Source of the DNA: Pseudomonas sp. R5(2019) | GTDB lineage: Bacteria > Pseudomonadota > Gammaproteobacteria > Pseudomonadales > Pseudomonadaceae | Assembly: GCF_009905435.1 (NCBI RefSeq) | Contig: NZ_JAAAMT010000008.1 | Location: 1 to 64,000, forward strand | Reading direction: 5' to 3' | DNA length: 64,000 nucleotides | Shown: one piece after another, positions 33,887 through 43,506 of the stretch | How the letters are laid out: every line of letters begins with the position of its first letter | How positions within the stretch are numbered: the stretch's first letter is position 1 | Position numbers and translations under genes: made by a program | Notes under the pieces: model-generated | What the model saw: only the letters and a program-made list of their open reading frames with translations | Told to the model about the DNA's origin: nothing | Databases searched by the model: none

Positions 33887-34540
33887 TCAAGGTCGAAGCA
33901 TTCCAAGGATCGTCTGGACATTGAAGTCGATGCGATCTTGAAGGGCCTCGGGAGACATGAGGTCGAAGCCGTAGATGATCTGCCCGGTAAAGCGGTTGTT
34001 GAGGTAGTAGTAGCTGATGGCGGCGATCGAGATATTCAGTTGCACGGGGTCGACTCCGGCGCGAAACACGCCTTGGGCTACGCCTCGATCCAGGATGCCG
34101 GCAACCATCTCGATCATGGACTTGTGCATGTCATGCATCTTTTCCTGAGAGCGTTTCAGGTGAGCGGCCTTGTGAAGATTTTCGCTGTTGACGAGGGTCA
34201 GGAAGTGCGGGTTTTTCAGGTAATACTTCCAGGTGAAGGTCACCAACTGCGTGATCGCCGTTTGTGGGTCGAGCTCTTCAAGCTTGAGCTTGCGCTCGGC
34301 ATGGCGGATGTCGTTGTAGGCCGTTTCCAGCACCGCCTGAAAGAGTCCCTCCTTGTTGGTGAAGTACTCATAGATCATGCGCTTGTTGGACTTCGCGCGG
34401 TCGGCAATGCTGTTGATCCGCGCCCCGCCAAACCCAAGTTTGGCGAACTCTACCGTGGCGGCTTTGAGGATTCGAAGCTTCGTGGCTTCTGCGTCGCGCG
34501 TCGAGCGCGGCAATGTATCGTCCTTGGGTTCTACGGTCAT
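33887..34540 (-). CDS. TetR-family regulator of the catabolic island
   Basis: 217 residues. The N-terminal helix-turn-helix reads LRILKAATVEFAKLGFGGAR, INSIADRAKSNKRMIYEYF and TNKEGLFQAVL. A C-terminal TetR ligand domain includes TAITQLVTFTWKYYLKNPHF. Divergent from the aldehyde dehydrogenase gene, with operator site 2 (34667-34680) in the 216-base spacer, so it is likely autoregulated. The two other matching sites in this island (32224, 38076) indicate that it controls transport and catabolic operons together. The inducer is unknown. Confidence 0.9.
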   Translation of the reverse strand: MTVEPKDDTLPRSTRDAEATKLRILKAATVEFAKLGFGGARINSIADRAKSNKRMIYEYFTNKEGLFQAVLETAYNDIRHAERKLKLEELDPQTAITQLVTFTWKYYLKNPHFLTLVNSENLHKAAHLKRSQEKMHDMHKSMIEMVAGILDRGVAQGVFRAGVDPVQLNISIAAISYYYLNNRFTGQIIYGFDLMSPEALQDRIDFNVQTILGMLRP

Positions 34541-34666
34541 TCGATTCGCTCCGATAGCAGGCTTGGTTTAAAGATCGCAGGTCTGCCAGCGTCAGTCTAC
34601 GACGGACTGCATGTGCCTGCTTTTTAGTATTTCTATTGCGACCAAGTCTAAAGGTCGGTAAAAAAG

Positions 34667-34680
34667 TAAACAACTGGTTG
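34667..34680. promoter_or_regulatory. TetR-type operator site 2 (TAAACA-AC-TGGTTG)
   Basis: TAAACAACTGGTTG, a slightly degenerate copy of the palindrome at 32224 and 38076. It is followed by GTTAC, so that TGGTTGGTTAC offers an alternative register. It sits between divergent tetR and the aldehyde dehydrogenase gene. Confidence 0.7.
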
Positions 34681-34756
34681 GTTACAATGGCGCATCAGTC
34701 ACTCGTGCCTCAGTTCCCGCGCAGTCTTGATAACAATTTGTACAGAGGACACCATC

Positions 34757-36259
34757 ATGAACAACAATTCCTCGATTCACTCGCTCCCAGAGCAACCCCG
34801 TATTTTCGAAATGTTTATCGACGGGCAATGGACCAGGGGCTCGGCAACGAAGTCGGTCACACGTTACAGCCCGTCCCATAACCTGCCTGTCAGCGTGTAT
34901 CCATCGGGTAGCGCCGAAGATGTGGACAGCGCAGTGACCGCGGCGCGGCGCGCTTTCGAGCAGGGGACCTGGGCTCGTGGTACAGGGGAATCCCGTAGCG
35001 TTGTGTTGCTCAAGACAGCTGAGCTGATCCGCAAACACAGCGAAGAGCTGGCGCTGTGTGAAACGTTCGAAACCGGCAAGCCGATCGCCCAGTCCAGAGG
35101 TGAAGTCCTGGCTGCCGCGGGCATCTGGGAGTACGCCGCTGGCCAAGCTCGCGCACTGCACGGCGACGCGTTCAACAACCTGGGTGAAGACATGCTGGGG
35201 CTCGTCACTCGGGAGCCGGTAGGTGTTGTCGGGCTGATTACGCCCTGGAATTTTCCTTTTTTCATTCTTGCGGAACGCTTGCCGTTTATTCTGGCTTCGG
35301 GATGTACCGTGGTTGTCAAACCCAGCGAACTGACCTCGGGAACCACTCTTATCCTCGCAGGGCTGCTTCAGCAGGCCGGTTTGCCGGCAGGTGTGGTGAA
35401 CGTTCTGACGGGGCCGGGTTCGGTCGTGGGGCAGAGGATCTGCGAACATGCCGACATCGATATGGTTTCATTCACCGGTTCTACCGAGGTGGGCCGTCTG
35501 ACTCTGGCAGCGGCAGGCGGCAACATGAAAAAGATCGGGCTGGAACTGGGAGGTAAGAATCCGCAGGTTGTCTTTGCCGATGCCGACCTTGATGCTGCAG
35601 CGGACGCCATTGTCTTTGGTATCTGTTTCAATGCCGGCCAATGCTGTGTCAGTGGCAGTCGGTTGCTGGTTCATCGCTCGGTCGAGCAAAGCCTTACGGC
35701 AAAAATCCTCAAGCTGCTCGAGCAGGTCAAGATCGGCGACCCACTCGACGAATCAACGCAGGTTGGATCAATCACCGAGCAGCGCCAAATGGAGCGGATA
35801 CTGGGGTACGTCGATCAAGGGCGTCGCGAAGGTGCCGAGCTGCTCACCGGCGGCCACCGGATCGATAGTGCACAAGGGATGTATGTGCAGCCTGCTGTAT
35901 TCGCACAGGTCACTGCGCAAATGACCATCGCGCGCGAAGAAATCTTTGGCCCGGTATTGACCATCACGGCATTCGACGATTTCGATCAGGCGATGAGCAT
36001 TGCCAACGACACACCGTTTGGGTTGGCGGCCAGTATCTGGAGCCGTGATTTGAATACTTCGTTGCGCGCCATGCGTCAGATAAAAGCCGGCCGGGTGTGG
36101 GTCAACACCACAATAGCGGGAGGGCCGGAGTTACCTTCCGGGGGCTTCAAGCAGTCGGGCATCGGTCGCGAAACCGGTCGTTACGGCGTTGAGGAGTACA
36201 CGGAGGTGAAGTCCGTACACCTGCAACTAGGCGATCGTCCTCGCTGGATTCAAGCCTGA
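34757..36259 (+). CDS. NAD(P)-dependent aldehyde dehydrogenase (betaine-aldehyde dehydrogenase type)
   Basis: 500 residues from ATG 34757, after AGAGGACACCATC; an upstream in-frame start at 34727 lacks a site. LITPWNFPFFILAERLP, FTGSTEVGRL, the general base in LELGGKNPQVVF and the nucleophile in FNAGQCCVSGSRL are intact. It should oxidise the aldehyde produced by the GMC oxidoreductase encoded 49 bases downstream. Substrate not inferable from sequence. Confidence 0.93.
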   Translation: MNNNSSIHSLPEQPRIFEMFIDGQWTRGSATKSVTRYSPSHNLPVSVYPSGSAEDVDSAVTAARRAFEQGTWARGTGESRSVVLLKTAELIRKHSEELALCETFETGKPIAQSRGEVLAAAGIWEYAAGQARALHGDAFNNLGEDMLGLVTREPVGVVGLITPWNFPFFILAERLPFILASGCTVVVKPSELTSGTTLILAGLLQQAGLPAGVVNVLTGPGSVVGQRICEHADIDMVSFTGSTEVGRLTLAAAGGNMKKIGLELGGKNPQVVFADADLDAAADAIVFGICFNAGQCCVSGSRLLVHRSVEQSLTAKILKLLEQVKIGDPLDESTQVGSITEQRQMERILGYVDQGRREGAELLTGGHRIDSAQGMYVQPAVFAQVTAQMTIAREEIFGPVLTITAFDDFDQAMSIANDTPFGLAASIWSRDLNTSLRAMRQIKAGRVWVNTTIAGGPELPSGGFKQSGIGRETGRYGVEEYTEVKSVHLQLGDRPRWIQA

Positions 36260-36308
36260 GCTTCTCGGTAACGATCTACGTCAAAGAATAAAAAGTGGAG
36301 ACATCAAA

Positions 36309-37964
36309 ATGTATGATTTTGTCATCATTGGCGGAGGTTCGGCCGGGTGCGTTCTTGCGGCACGCCTGAGTGAAGCTGCGGACGTAAAGGTGCTGCTCCT
36401 GGAGGCGGGGCCTGCGGACACGAATCCGTACATCCATATGCCCGTCGGATTTTTCAAAATGACGGGAGGGCCCCTCACTTGGGGCTTCGACACTGTGGAT
36501 CAGAGCCATATGAAGAACCGCTCCATTGTGTATCCGCAGGGCCGGGTGCTGGGGGGTGGCGGTTCGATCAATGCCATGGTTTATACCCGCGGCAACGCGC
36601 GCGACTACGATAATTGGGAGCAAGAGGAGGGATGTCGCGGCTGGTCATATCGTGATGTGCTGCCTTATTTTCGGCGCGCCGAAGACAATGAGCGCTTCTC
36701 GAACGAATATCATGGCACCGGTGGCCCGTTGGGGGTATCCGATCCCATCAGCATTAACGAGGTCAGCAAGGCCTTCATCCTTTCCGCGCAGGAGGCGGGC
36801 ATCCCCCATAACGCTGACTTCAACGGAGTCAAGCAGGAGGGCTGTGGTGCCTATCAGGTGACCCAGCGTGGGGGGCGTCGCTGTAGCGCCGCAAAGGGCT
36901 ATCTGACCAAAGAGGTGCGCAAGCGACCCAACCTGACCCTACAGACCGAGTGCCTTGTTACGCGTGTGAAGATCGAAAACGGGCGTGCGACTGGCGTTGA
37001 GTATGTCCAGGGTCGTGATTCGCGCGAAGTTCGCTTTGCAAAGGCCAATCGTGAAGTGGTGGTTGCAGCCGGGGCCATTGGTTCTCCCAAGGTCTTGATG
37101 TTGTCGGGGGTAGGGCCAGCCAATGATCTGTCGCGTCTTGGTATCACCGTCCAGAAAGACCTGCCTGGTGTGGGTCAGAATCTCCAGGACCATTTTGACA
37201 TCGATATCGTTTGTGAGCTCAAACAGCACAAGAGCCTGGACAAATATGCCAAGCCGCATATGACGCTGATGGCGGGTCTTGAATACATGATGTTCAACAA
37301 GGGGCCTGTCACCTCCAACATCGCCGAGGCTGGCGCATTCTGGTATGGCGATTCACGTTCTGAAATCCCGGATCTGCAGTTTCACTTCCTGCCCGGCGCT
37401 GGGGTGGAAGCGGGCATTCCTCCGGTTTCCTCGGGTTCGGGGTGTACGCTGAACTCCTATTTTCTACGACCCAACAGCAGGGGGCAGGTCACACTGCGCA
37501 GTAGTGACCCGCTTCAGCCGCCCTTGATCGACCCCAATTACATCAGTGACCCCTATGACCTGCATGTATCGGTGGAGGGTATAAAGCTCAGCCGTGAGAT
37601 TCTTTCTCAGTCGTCCTTGAGCAAGTACATCAAGGCCGAGCACTTCCCTGGCAGCCGGGTCAAGACGCAGGCCGATTACGAAGCCTATGCTCGCGAAAGC
37701 GGCCGAACCGGGTATCACCCAGTGGGTACCTGCAAAATGGGTATCGACGATCTTTCAGTGGTCGATCCGCAGCTTCGTGTTTACGGCATTGAGGGGCTGC
37801 GGGTCATCGATTCCTCCGTGATGCCCAGGCTGAACAGTGCCAACACGAATGCGCCTTCGATCATGATTGCCGAGAAAGGCGCCGATCTGTTGTTGGGCCG
37901 TCAACTGCCGCCCTCCGAGGTCCGCTCGGGGGCAAACCCGGCGATTCTGGGTCATGTGATCTGA
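36309..37964 (+). CDS. GMC-family FAD alcohol dehydrogenase/oxidase (choline dehydrogenase-like)
   Basis: 551 residues. YDFVIIGGGSAGCVLAARLS binds FAD; GRVLGGGGSINAMVYTRGNA is GMC signature 1, and GAIGSPKVLMLSGVGP signature 2. The C-terminal active-site histidine lies in GYHPVGTCKMG, with NTNAPSIMIAEKGAD closing the FAD site. No signal peptide, so cytoplasmic or membrane-associated. Forms an alcohol-to-aldehyde-to-acid pair with the preceding aldehyde dehydrogenase. Confidence 0.93.
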   Translation: MYDFVIIGGGSAGCVLAARLSEAADVKVLLLEAGPADTNPYIHMPVGFFKMTGGPLTWGFDTVDQSHMKNRSIVYPQGRVLGGGGSINAMVYTRGNARDYDNWEQEEGCRGWSYRDVLPYFRRAEDNERFSNEYHGTGGPLGVSDPISINEVSKAFILSAQEAGIPHNADFNGVKQEGCGAYQVTQRGGRRCSAAKGYLTKEVRKRPNLTLQTECLVTRVKIENGRATGVEYVQGRDSREVRFAKANREVVVAAGAIGSPKVLMLSGVGPANDLSRLGITVQKDLPGVGQNLQDHFDIDIVCELKQHKSLDKYAKPHMTLMAGLEYMMFNKGPVTSNIAEAGAFWYGDSRSEIPDLQFHFLPGAGVEAGIPPVSSGSGCTLNSYFLRPNSRGQVTLRSSDPLQPPLIDPNYISDPYDLHVSVEGIKLSREILSQSSLSKYIKAEHFPGSRVKTQADYEAYARESGRTGYHPVGTCKMGIDDLSVVDPQLRVYGIEGLRVIDSSVMPRLNSANTNAPSIMIAEKGADLLLGRQLPPSEVRSGANPAILGHVI

Positions 37965-37978
37965 ACTGTGCCTTTGTC

Positions 37979-38002
37979 CGATGACGCCTTTGGCGTCATC
38001 GC
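37979..38002 (+). terminator. Hairpin after the GMC oxidoreductase gene
   Basis: GATGACGCC-TTT-GGCGTCATC at about 37980-38000, a 9-bp perfect stem with a three-base loop. It lacks a following T-run. It separates the oxidoreductase genes from the operator and start of the transporter operon. Confidence 0.5.
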
Positions 38003-38075
38003 GACCCCTTCCTGCTCGATTTTTTCATCAAACACTCAACCTGCGATTGCATGTTTGCCGCGATGGATTTATAAA

Positions 38076-38089
38076 TAACCAGTTGGTTA
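38076..38089. promoter_or_regulatory. TetR-type operator site 3 (TAACCA-GT-TGGTTA)
   Basis: TAACCAGTTGGTTA, the exact reverse complement of site 1 (32224). It lies 51 bases before the start of the substrate-binding protein gene, in the position of a promoter/operator for the transporter and EtfBA genes. Confidence 0.8.
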
Positions 38090-38139
38090 CTAGAAATATA
38101 AAAACGCTGATCGTCCGGTGCCACGCACCTGGAGGGAAC

Positions 38140-39243
38140 ATGAACAAGAATGACAGAAACCCGTCCAATCAATTTGCAATGGGCCGCCGCGAGCTGCTGA
38201 TCGGGGCGGCCAGCCTGGCGGGTGTCGGGGCTCTATCCTGCATGCTGCCTGGCATGGTCTGGGCGCAGGAGAAGCTGACCTTCTCGAACTCCTTTCGCTC
38301 AATGACCAATCCTTACCATGCGCTCTTCAACCGGGGCGGCGAAGCCTTCGCCGCCACCCGGAAGATTCCGTATTCGCCATTGATCACGGAAGGTAACTCG
38401 CAGAAAAGCATCGCTGACATTCGCGCGCTGATCGCCAAGACCGAAGGCAATCTGATACTCAACGTTGAACCCAACGACTCTTCCGATGCTCGAGCAATCA
38501 TTGAAGAGTGTGTGAAAGCGGGTGTTTACGTGACCACCATCTGGAACAAGCCAGACGATATGCACCCTTGGGACTACAACCCATATTGGGTCTCCCATCT
38601 TTCCGAAGACAGTCAGTCGGTGGGCGAGGAAGTCGCCATCCGTCTGTTCGAGGCAATGGGTGGCAAGGGGGGCGTCGTCGCGCTTGGCGGCATCCTGAGC
38701 AATATGCCGGCCATCAGCCGACGCAAAGGGTTGGACGCGGCACTCAAAAGATTCCCCGACATCCAGCTGTTGGACTTTCAGGCGGCTGACTGGAGTGCCA
38801 ACAAGGCATTTCCGATCGTTCAATCCTGGTTGACACGATTTGGCAGCGATCTGAAGGGGATTTGGTCCTGCAATGATGACATGGGCATGGGCGCTCTCGA
38901 GGCGCTGCGTGGCGAAGGGCTGGCCGGTACCATTCCTATTGTCGGCATGGACGGCACCGATCAGGCCGTCCAGGCGATTCTCTCGGGTGAGTACATCGCC
39001 ACCAGCACTATCGATCCCTCCTGGCTCGGGAGCATGGGGTTAGCCCTGGGTTATGCAGCCAAAACCGGCAAGCTGGATCCGGCCAAGGAGCCTCGTGAAC
39101 ATCGAGAGTTCTATGTCCGTCCCCAGATGATTACCAAGGAAAACGCCGAAGTCTATTTCCGCGCCAATTTCAAGACGCCGCAAAACCCGGATGTCACTGA
39201 CTACTGGGCGCGCGTGGCAGGGCCGATTCGCTACGACCTGTAG
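38140..39243 (+). CDS. Periplasmic substrate-binding protein of a ribose/inositol-type ABC transporter
   Basis: 367 residues from ATG 38140 (GGAGGGAAC). The N-terminus NQFAMGRRELLIGAASLAGV has a twin-arginine-like signal, so Tat export is possible. The mature protein is a type I periplasmic-binding fold (GGIVALGGILSN-like MGGKGGVVALGGILSNMPA; IPIVGMDGTDQAVQAILSG), as in sugar and polyol transporters. It leads the operon with two permeases, an ATPase and EtfBA, and has operator site 3 upstream. Confidence 0.9.
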   Translation: MNKNDRNPSNQFAMGRRELLIGAASLAGVGALSCMLPGMVWAQEKLTFSNSFRSMTNPYHALFNRGGEAFAATRKIPYSPLITEGNSQKSIADIRALIAKTEGNLILNVEPNDSSDARAIIEECVKAGVYVTTIWNKPDDMHPWDYNPYWVSHLSEDSQSVGEEVAIRLFEAMGGKGGVVALGGILSNMPAISRRKGLDAALKRFPDIQLLDFQAADWSANKAFPIVQSWLTRFGSDLKGIWSCNDDMGMGALEALRGEGLAGTIPIVGMDGTDQAVQAILSGEYIATSTIDPSWLGSMGLALGYAAKTGKLDPAKEPREHREFYVRPQMITKENAEVYFRANFKTPQNPDVTDYWARVAGPIRYDL

Positions 39244-39320
39244 CTTCCCGTCAGCGCTCATGCTCATCGCGCATTTACGGCGCGTGGCCCCGTCATTTCT
39301 TGTCTACCGGAGTTATCGTC

Positions 39321-40265
39321 ATGGCCCGTCTAAGACGGTTTTCATCGTTAATCGTATTGTTGCTCATCGGCTTGTTGGTGGGCTCGGTCAATCACAACTT
39401 CTTCGACCCTTTGAACATGACGCGCATTGCGACGGCGTCCGCGATTCCCTTGCTCATGGCATTGGGCGGCATGTTCGTGATTCAGATGGGCAGTATCGAT
39501 CTGTCGGTCGAGGGCATTGTTGCTATCGGTGCGGTGAGCTTTTCATTGCTGATCAGCAACAGCATCAACGACTACTCGATAGGGCTCTGGGCGCTGCCGA
39601 TTGCGGTGGTGGTCGGGGCAATCATGGGACTGATCAACGGATTGCTGCAGGTGCGGCTACGTATTCCTTCCTTCATCGGTACGCTGGGCGTGGGGTTTGT
39701 TGGGATAGGCCTGGCCACCGCGTTGCTGCAAGGCAACACCGTGCGAGTGACGGATATGGATGTGCGCGCCGTAGCATTGCAACGGATGCTGGGCCTGCCC
39801 CTGTCGGTGTGGATCGTCATCGTTGCACTGATCATCGCGCACGTCGTTTCACGCCATACGGTTCTGGGGCGGCACGCCTTGGCCGTCGGTGGCGCAGAGG
39901 ATCTGGCCCGGCTCAACGGTGTAAGGGTTGGGCGAGTTCGGATCGCCGTCTTTGCGCTGGCGGGTGCTTTCTATGGCCTGGCCGCCATTCTGGCGGTAGC
40001 CCAATTCGGTCAAGGGCATGCGCTGATCGCTCAAGGCCAGCTATTCACTGCCATTACCGCCATCGTCGTGGGTGGTTGTTCGCTGGCCGGCGGTAACGGT
40101 AGCCCATTCGGCACGTTGCTCGGCGTGTTGATCGTCGTCGTCCTGAGCAACGGCATGGTGCTGATGGGGATACCGCCGTACGTCCAGCAGGGTGTGCAAG
40201 GCGTATTGATTATCGTGGCCGTGGCCATTGCGCTTGACCGTGCGAAAGCACGCGTTGTGAAGTGA
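39321..40265 (+). CDS. ABC transporter permease (RbsC type)
   Basis: 314 residues from ATG 39321, which follows CCGGAG; a TTG at 39300 is less likely. About eight hydrophobic helices, including LIVLLLIGLLVGSV, and the EAA-like region typical of RbsC (FALAGAFYGLAAILAVAQFG; AITAIVVGGCSLAGGNGS). One of two distinct permeases in this operon, the other being at 41787, so the channel is probably a heterodimer. Confidence 0.9.
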   Translation: MARLRRFSSLIVLLLIGLLVGSVNHNFFDPLNMTRIATASAIPLLMALGGMFVIQMGSIDLSVEGIVAIGAVSFSLLISNSINDYSIGLWALPIAVVVGAIMGLINGLLQVRLRIPSFIGTLGVGFVGIGLATALLQGNTVRVTDMDVRAVALQRMLGLPLSVWIVIVALIIAHVVSRHTVLGRHALAVGGAEDLARLNGVRVGRVRIAVFALAGAFYGLAAILAVAQFGQGHALIAQGQLFTAITAIVVGGCSLAGGNGSPFGTLLGVLIVVVLSNGMVLMGIPPYVQQGVQGVLIIVAVAIALDRAKARVVK

Positions 40266-40274
40266 GGACGCATC

Positions 40275-41777
40275 ATGCTCGCACTTAAGAATGTCAGTAA
40301 GCGATTCAACGGCAACACGGTGTTGAAAGAAATCTCCATCGAGATTCGAAAGAACGAGGTCGTCGGCCTGATCGGCGAAAACGGAGCGGGCAAGTCGACC
40401 TTGATGAAGATCCTCACCGGTGTCTACCAGCCCGATGATGGTCATCTGGAGATAGACGGCAAACCCGTTGTACTGGACGGTCCCCGTGGTGCTACGGCGA
40501 ACGGCATCGCGATGGTCTATCAGGAGCAATCGATCCTGACCAATCTGTCGGTGGCCGAGAATCTGTTCCTGGGGAGGGAAGCCGAATTTTCACGCTGCGG
40601 ATTCATTAATTGGAAAAAGCTCTACAAGGCTGCTCGCTTCCAGCTCGCCAAGGTCAATCTCGACATTGATCCCGGTATGTTGTGCAGTGAGCTGAGCTTC
40701 GGTCAGCGTCAAATGGTGGAGTTGGCCAAGTCGCTGGCGTTGGAGGAAATGACCGATGGGCACTTGGTGATTTTGCTCGACGAGCCGACCTCTGCGCTTG
40801 AACAGAAGGAAATCGACACCTTGTTCCGCCTGGTGCGGCAGCTCAAGTCCCGCGCTTCGTTCATTTTCGTTTCCCATCGCCTCGATGAATTGCTGGAACT
40901 AAGCGACCGCGTCTATGTGCTCAAGGACGGTGAAGTGGTCTCGCAAATGCCGGCAGCAGAGGCCACCAAAGAGCACCTGCATACCTTGATGGTGGGCCGC
41001 TCTCTGCACACCGAGTATTACCGCGAATCGCTCCAGCAGACGCCTGCGCAGGATGTGGTTATGAAGGTCGAGAAGCTGGCGCTCAAAGGTGTTTTCTCCG
41101 AACTCGACTTCCATCTGCACCGCGGCGAGGTGCTGGGCATTGCCGGTGTAGTCGGCTCCGGTCGAGAGGAGCTCTGCCGGGTACTGGCCGGCCTCATGGG
41201 CAAAACCAGCGGAGAGATCATCGTGAGGGGGCAGCGTCTGCGCGAACAAAGCGCATCGGCCTCGATCAAGGCAGGTATTGGTTACGTTCCTCGCGAGCGC
41301 AAGGTCGAAGGCATCGTTTCCATGCTCAGTGTCGCCCAGAACATGACGTTGGCCCGCATTGGCCAGGTGACCTCATTCGGCCTTCTAGAGACCGGTAAGG
41401 AACGCGAAATCGCCGAGAAGTGGATCACTCGACTGCGGATCAAGACCCCCGGCCCTGACGCGTTGCTGTTGAATCTGAGCGGCGGCAACCAGCAAAAGGT
41501 GGTGTTGGCGAAATGGCGAAACGCCCAATCAACGATCCTGATTCTCGACCACCCCACTCGAGGCCTGGATGTCGGTGCCAAGGAAGACGTTTACGAACTG
41601 GTCAGAGAGATCACCGCCCAAGGCATATCAGTGATTCTGACGGCCGACACACTCGAAGAGATGATTGGGCTGAGCCACAGGATCCTGGTGATGCGAGACG
41701 GTGAATTCGCTCAGTCATTCGATTGTCCACCGGGTTGCAAACCGCAACAGGTGGATCTCATCAAACACATGGTATGA
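40275..41777 (+). CDS. ABC transporter ATPase with two nucleotide-binding domains (RbsA type)
   Basis: 500 residues. The first half has Walker A GENGAGKSTLMKIL, signature ELSFGQRQMVELAKSL and Walker B VILLDEPTSAL. The second half has degenerate A-site GVVGSGREELCR, signature NLSGGNQQKVVLAKW and B-site ILILDHPTRGLDVGAK, in which DEPT is replaced by DHPT. Double-cassette sugar importer ATPase. Ten bases after the first permease and ten before the second. Confidence 0.93.
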   Translation: MLALKNVSKRFNGNTVLKEISIEIRKNEVVGLIGENGAGKSTLMKILTGVYQPDDGHLEIDGKPVVLDGPRGATANGIAMVYQEQSILTNLSVAENLFLGREAEFSRCGFINWKKLYKAARFQLAKVNLDIDPGMLCSELSFGQRQMVELAKSLALEEMTDGHLVILLDEPTSALEQKEIDTLFRLVRQLKSRASFIFVSHRLDELLELSDRVYVLKDGEVVSQMPAAEATKEHLHTLMVGRSLHTEYYRESLQQTPAQDVVMKVEKLALKGVFSELDFHLHRGEVLGIAGVVGSGREELCRVLAGLMGKTSGEIIVRGQRLREQSASASIKAGIGYVPRERKVEGIVSMLSVAQNMTLARIGQVTSFGLLETGKEREIAEKWITRLRIKTPGPDALLLNLSGGNQQKVVLAKWRNAQSTILILDHPTRGLDVGAKEDVYELVREITAQGISVILTADTLEEMIGLSHRILVMRDGEFAQSFDCPPGCKPQQVDLIKHMV

Positions 41778-41786
41778 GGCCGTCCT

Positions 41787-42734
41787 ATGCCTATTTCCTT
41801 GATTGATTTTCGCAGTCAGGCACCGCTGCTGGCTTTGGTCGTGCTGATGGCGCTGATCTCCGGTTACGACCCGGGCTTCATTCGTCCCGCTGCAATACTG
41901 GGACTCGCCGCCGATACGGCGACGCTGTTCATCATGGCCACGGGAATTACGTTCGTGGTGCTGATCGGGGGCATCGACCTTTCCTCACAGGCCGTAGCCT
42001 CGATGGCCAGCGTAATCGTGGCCCTGTTGCTTCCAGACTTCGGTAGCTGGTCTGTGCCGCTCGCGATCGCTGCGGGTGTCACCGCCGGCATCATCAGTGG
42101 TGTTCTCCATACACAGTTGCGCTTGCCGTCTTTTATCGTGACTTTGGCCATTGGTGGGTTAGTGGTCAGCTTGAATATGCTGTGGTCAGGCAACCGTACG
42201 ATCAATATCGCTGAGGCAGATCGCAGCGCTTCTTTCGGCTGGGTGACTGGCCAGAGTCTAGGGATCCCCAACGAAATCTGGGTAGCTTTGGCGGTGATGG
42301 TGTTATGCGTGGTGATCCATCGCAAGACTGCATTTGGCCGTTTCGCTAACGCCATCGGTTCCGGAGAGTCGGCTGCCTGGGCGTCGGGTATCAATGTGCT
42401 GCGTGTGAAAATCATCAGCTTTGCTTTGTCCGGTGGGCTGGCGGCATTGGCTGGCGTGATGATGGCTGGGCGCGTGGCTAGCGGTTCGCCCACCCTGGCC
42501 AACGAATTCCTGTTGCCAGCCATCGCGGCCGTTCTGGTGGGAGGAACGGCGCTCACAGGGGGTGTTGGGGGCATATGGCGAACCTTGATCGGTGCATTGC
42601 TCGTTTCTGTGGTTCGCATAGGGATGACCTTCGTTGGCGTCAGCGTGTTTGCTCAGCAGATTGTCTTCGGCGTCATCCTGATCATTGCCGTGGCATTCAC
42701 CATCGATCGCTCGAAAATTCCGGTTGTCAAATAG
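41787..42734 (+). CDS. ABC transporter permease (RbsC type), second subunit
   Basis: 315 residues with eight or more transmembrane helices ([19 protein letters not shown] at the start; [19 protein letters not shown] near the end). The ribose-permease-like loop [20 protein letters not shown] is present. It follows the ATPase closely and precedes etfB by 22 bases. Confidence 0.9.
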   Translation: MPISLIDFRSQAPLLALVVLMALISGYDPGFIRPAAILGLAADTATLFIMATGITFVVLIGGIDLSSQAVASMASVIVALLLPDFGSWSVPLAIAAGVTAGIISGVLHTQLRLPSFIVTLAIGGLVVSLNMLWSGNRTINIAEADRSASFGWVTGQSLGIPNEIWVALAVMVLCVVIHRKTAFGRFANAIGSGESAAWASGINVLRVKIISFALSGGLAALAGVMMAGRVASGSPTLANEFLLPAIAAVLVGGTALTGGVGGIWRTLIGALLVSVVRIGMTFVGVSVFAQQIVFGVILIIAVAFTIDRSKIPVVK

Positions 42735-42756
42735 CAGAAGAGGCTATGCATTTCAT

Positions 42757-43506
42757 ATGAAAGTGTTAGTTGCTGTAAAAAGGGTGGTCGACTACAATGT
42801 GAAAGTCCGCGTCAAAGCGGACGATTCTGGAGTCGATCTCGCCAACATCAAGATGGCCATGAACCCGTTCTGCGAAATCGCTGTGGAAGAGGCGGTACGC
42901 TTGAAAGAGTTGGGCACAGCCACTGAAATTGTCGTCGTCAGCATCGGACCTGCTACTGCCCAGGAGCAACTACGCACCGCGCTGGCTCTGGGTGCTGACC
43001 GCGCCGTGCTGGTCGAGTCCGCCGAGGAACTGACTTCCCTGGCCGTGGCCAAGCTGCTCAAGGCCGTGGTCGACAAGGAACAGCCTCAGCTGGTGATCCT
43101 GGGCAAACAAGCCATCGACAGCGACAACAACCAGACCGGCCAGATGCTGGCGGCGCTGAGCGGTTACGCCCAGGGTACTTTCGCCTCCAGGGTGGAAATT
43201 GCTGGCGACAAGGTCAACGTCACTCGCGAAGTCGACGGCGGCCTGCAGACTGTTTCGCTGAACCTGCCGGCGATCGTCACCACTGACCTGCGTCTGAACG
43301 AGCCACGCTACGCTTCCTTGCCCAACATCATGAAGGCCAAGAAAAAGCCGCTGGAAACCGTCACCCCGGATGCGCTGGGCGTTTCTACCGCCTCGACCAA
43401 CAAGACCCTGAAAGTTGAAGCCCCGGCTGCTCGCAGCGCAGGCATCAAGGTCAAGTCGGTTGCAGAACTGGTCGAGAAACTGAAGAACGAAGCGAAGGTG
43501 ATTTGA
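42757..43506 (+). CDS. etfB: Electron transfer flavoprotein beta subunit
   Basis: 249 residues from ATG 42757. [37 protein letters not shown] and [20 protein letters not shown] are diagnostic for EtfB (AMP-binding and interface residues). The stop overlaps the etfA start by one base (TGATG). The gene is joined to a sugar-type transporter operon and is probably a dedicated extra copy rather than the housekeeping one. It should accept electrons from acyl-CoA dehydrogenase(s) of the island and pass them to ETF-quinone oxidoreductase. Confidence 0.95.
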   Translation: MKVLVAVKRVVDYNVKVRVKADDSGVDLANIKMAMNPFCEIAVEEAVRLKELGTATEIVVVSIGPATAQEQLRTALALGADRAVLVESAEELTSLAVAKLLKAVVDKEQPQLVILGKQAIDSDNNQTGQMLAALSGYAQGTFASRVEIAGDKVNVTREVDGGLQTVSLNLPAIVTTDLRLNEPRYASLPNIMKAKKKPLETVTPDALGVSTASTNKTLKVEAPAARSAGIKVKSVAELVEKLKNEAKVI

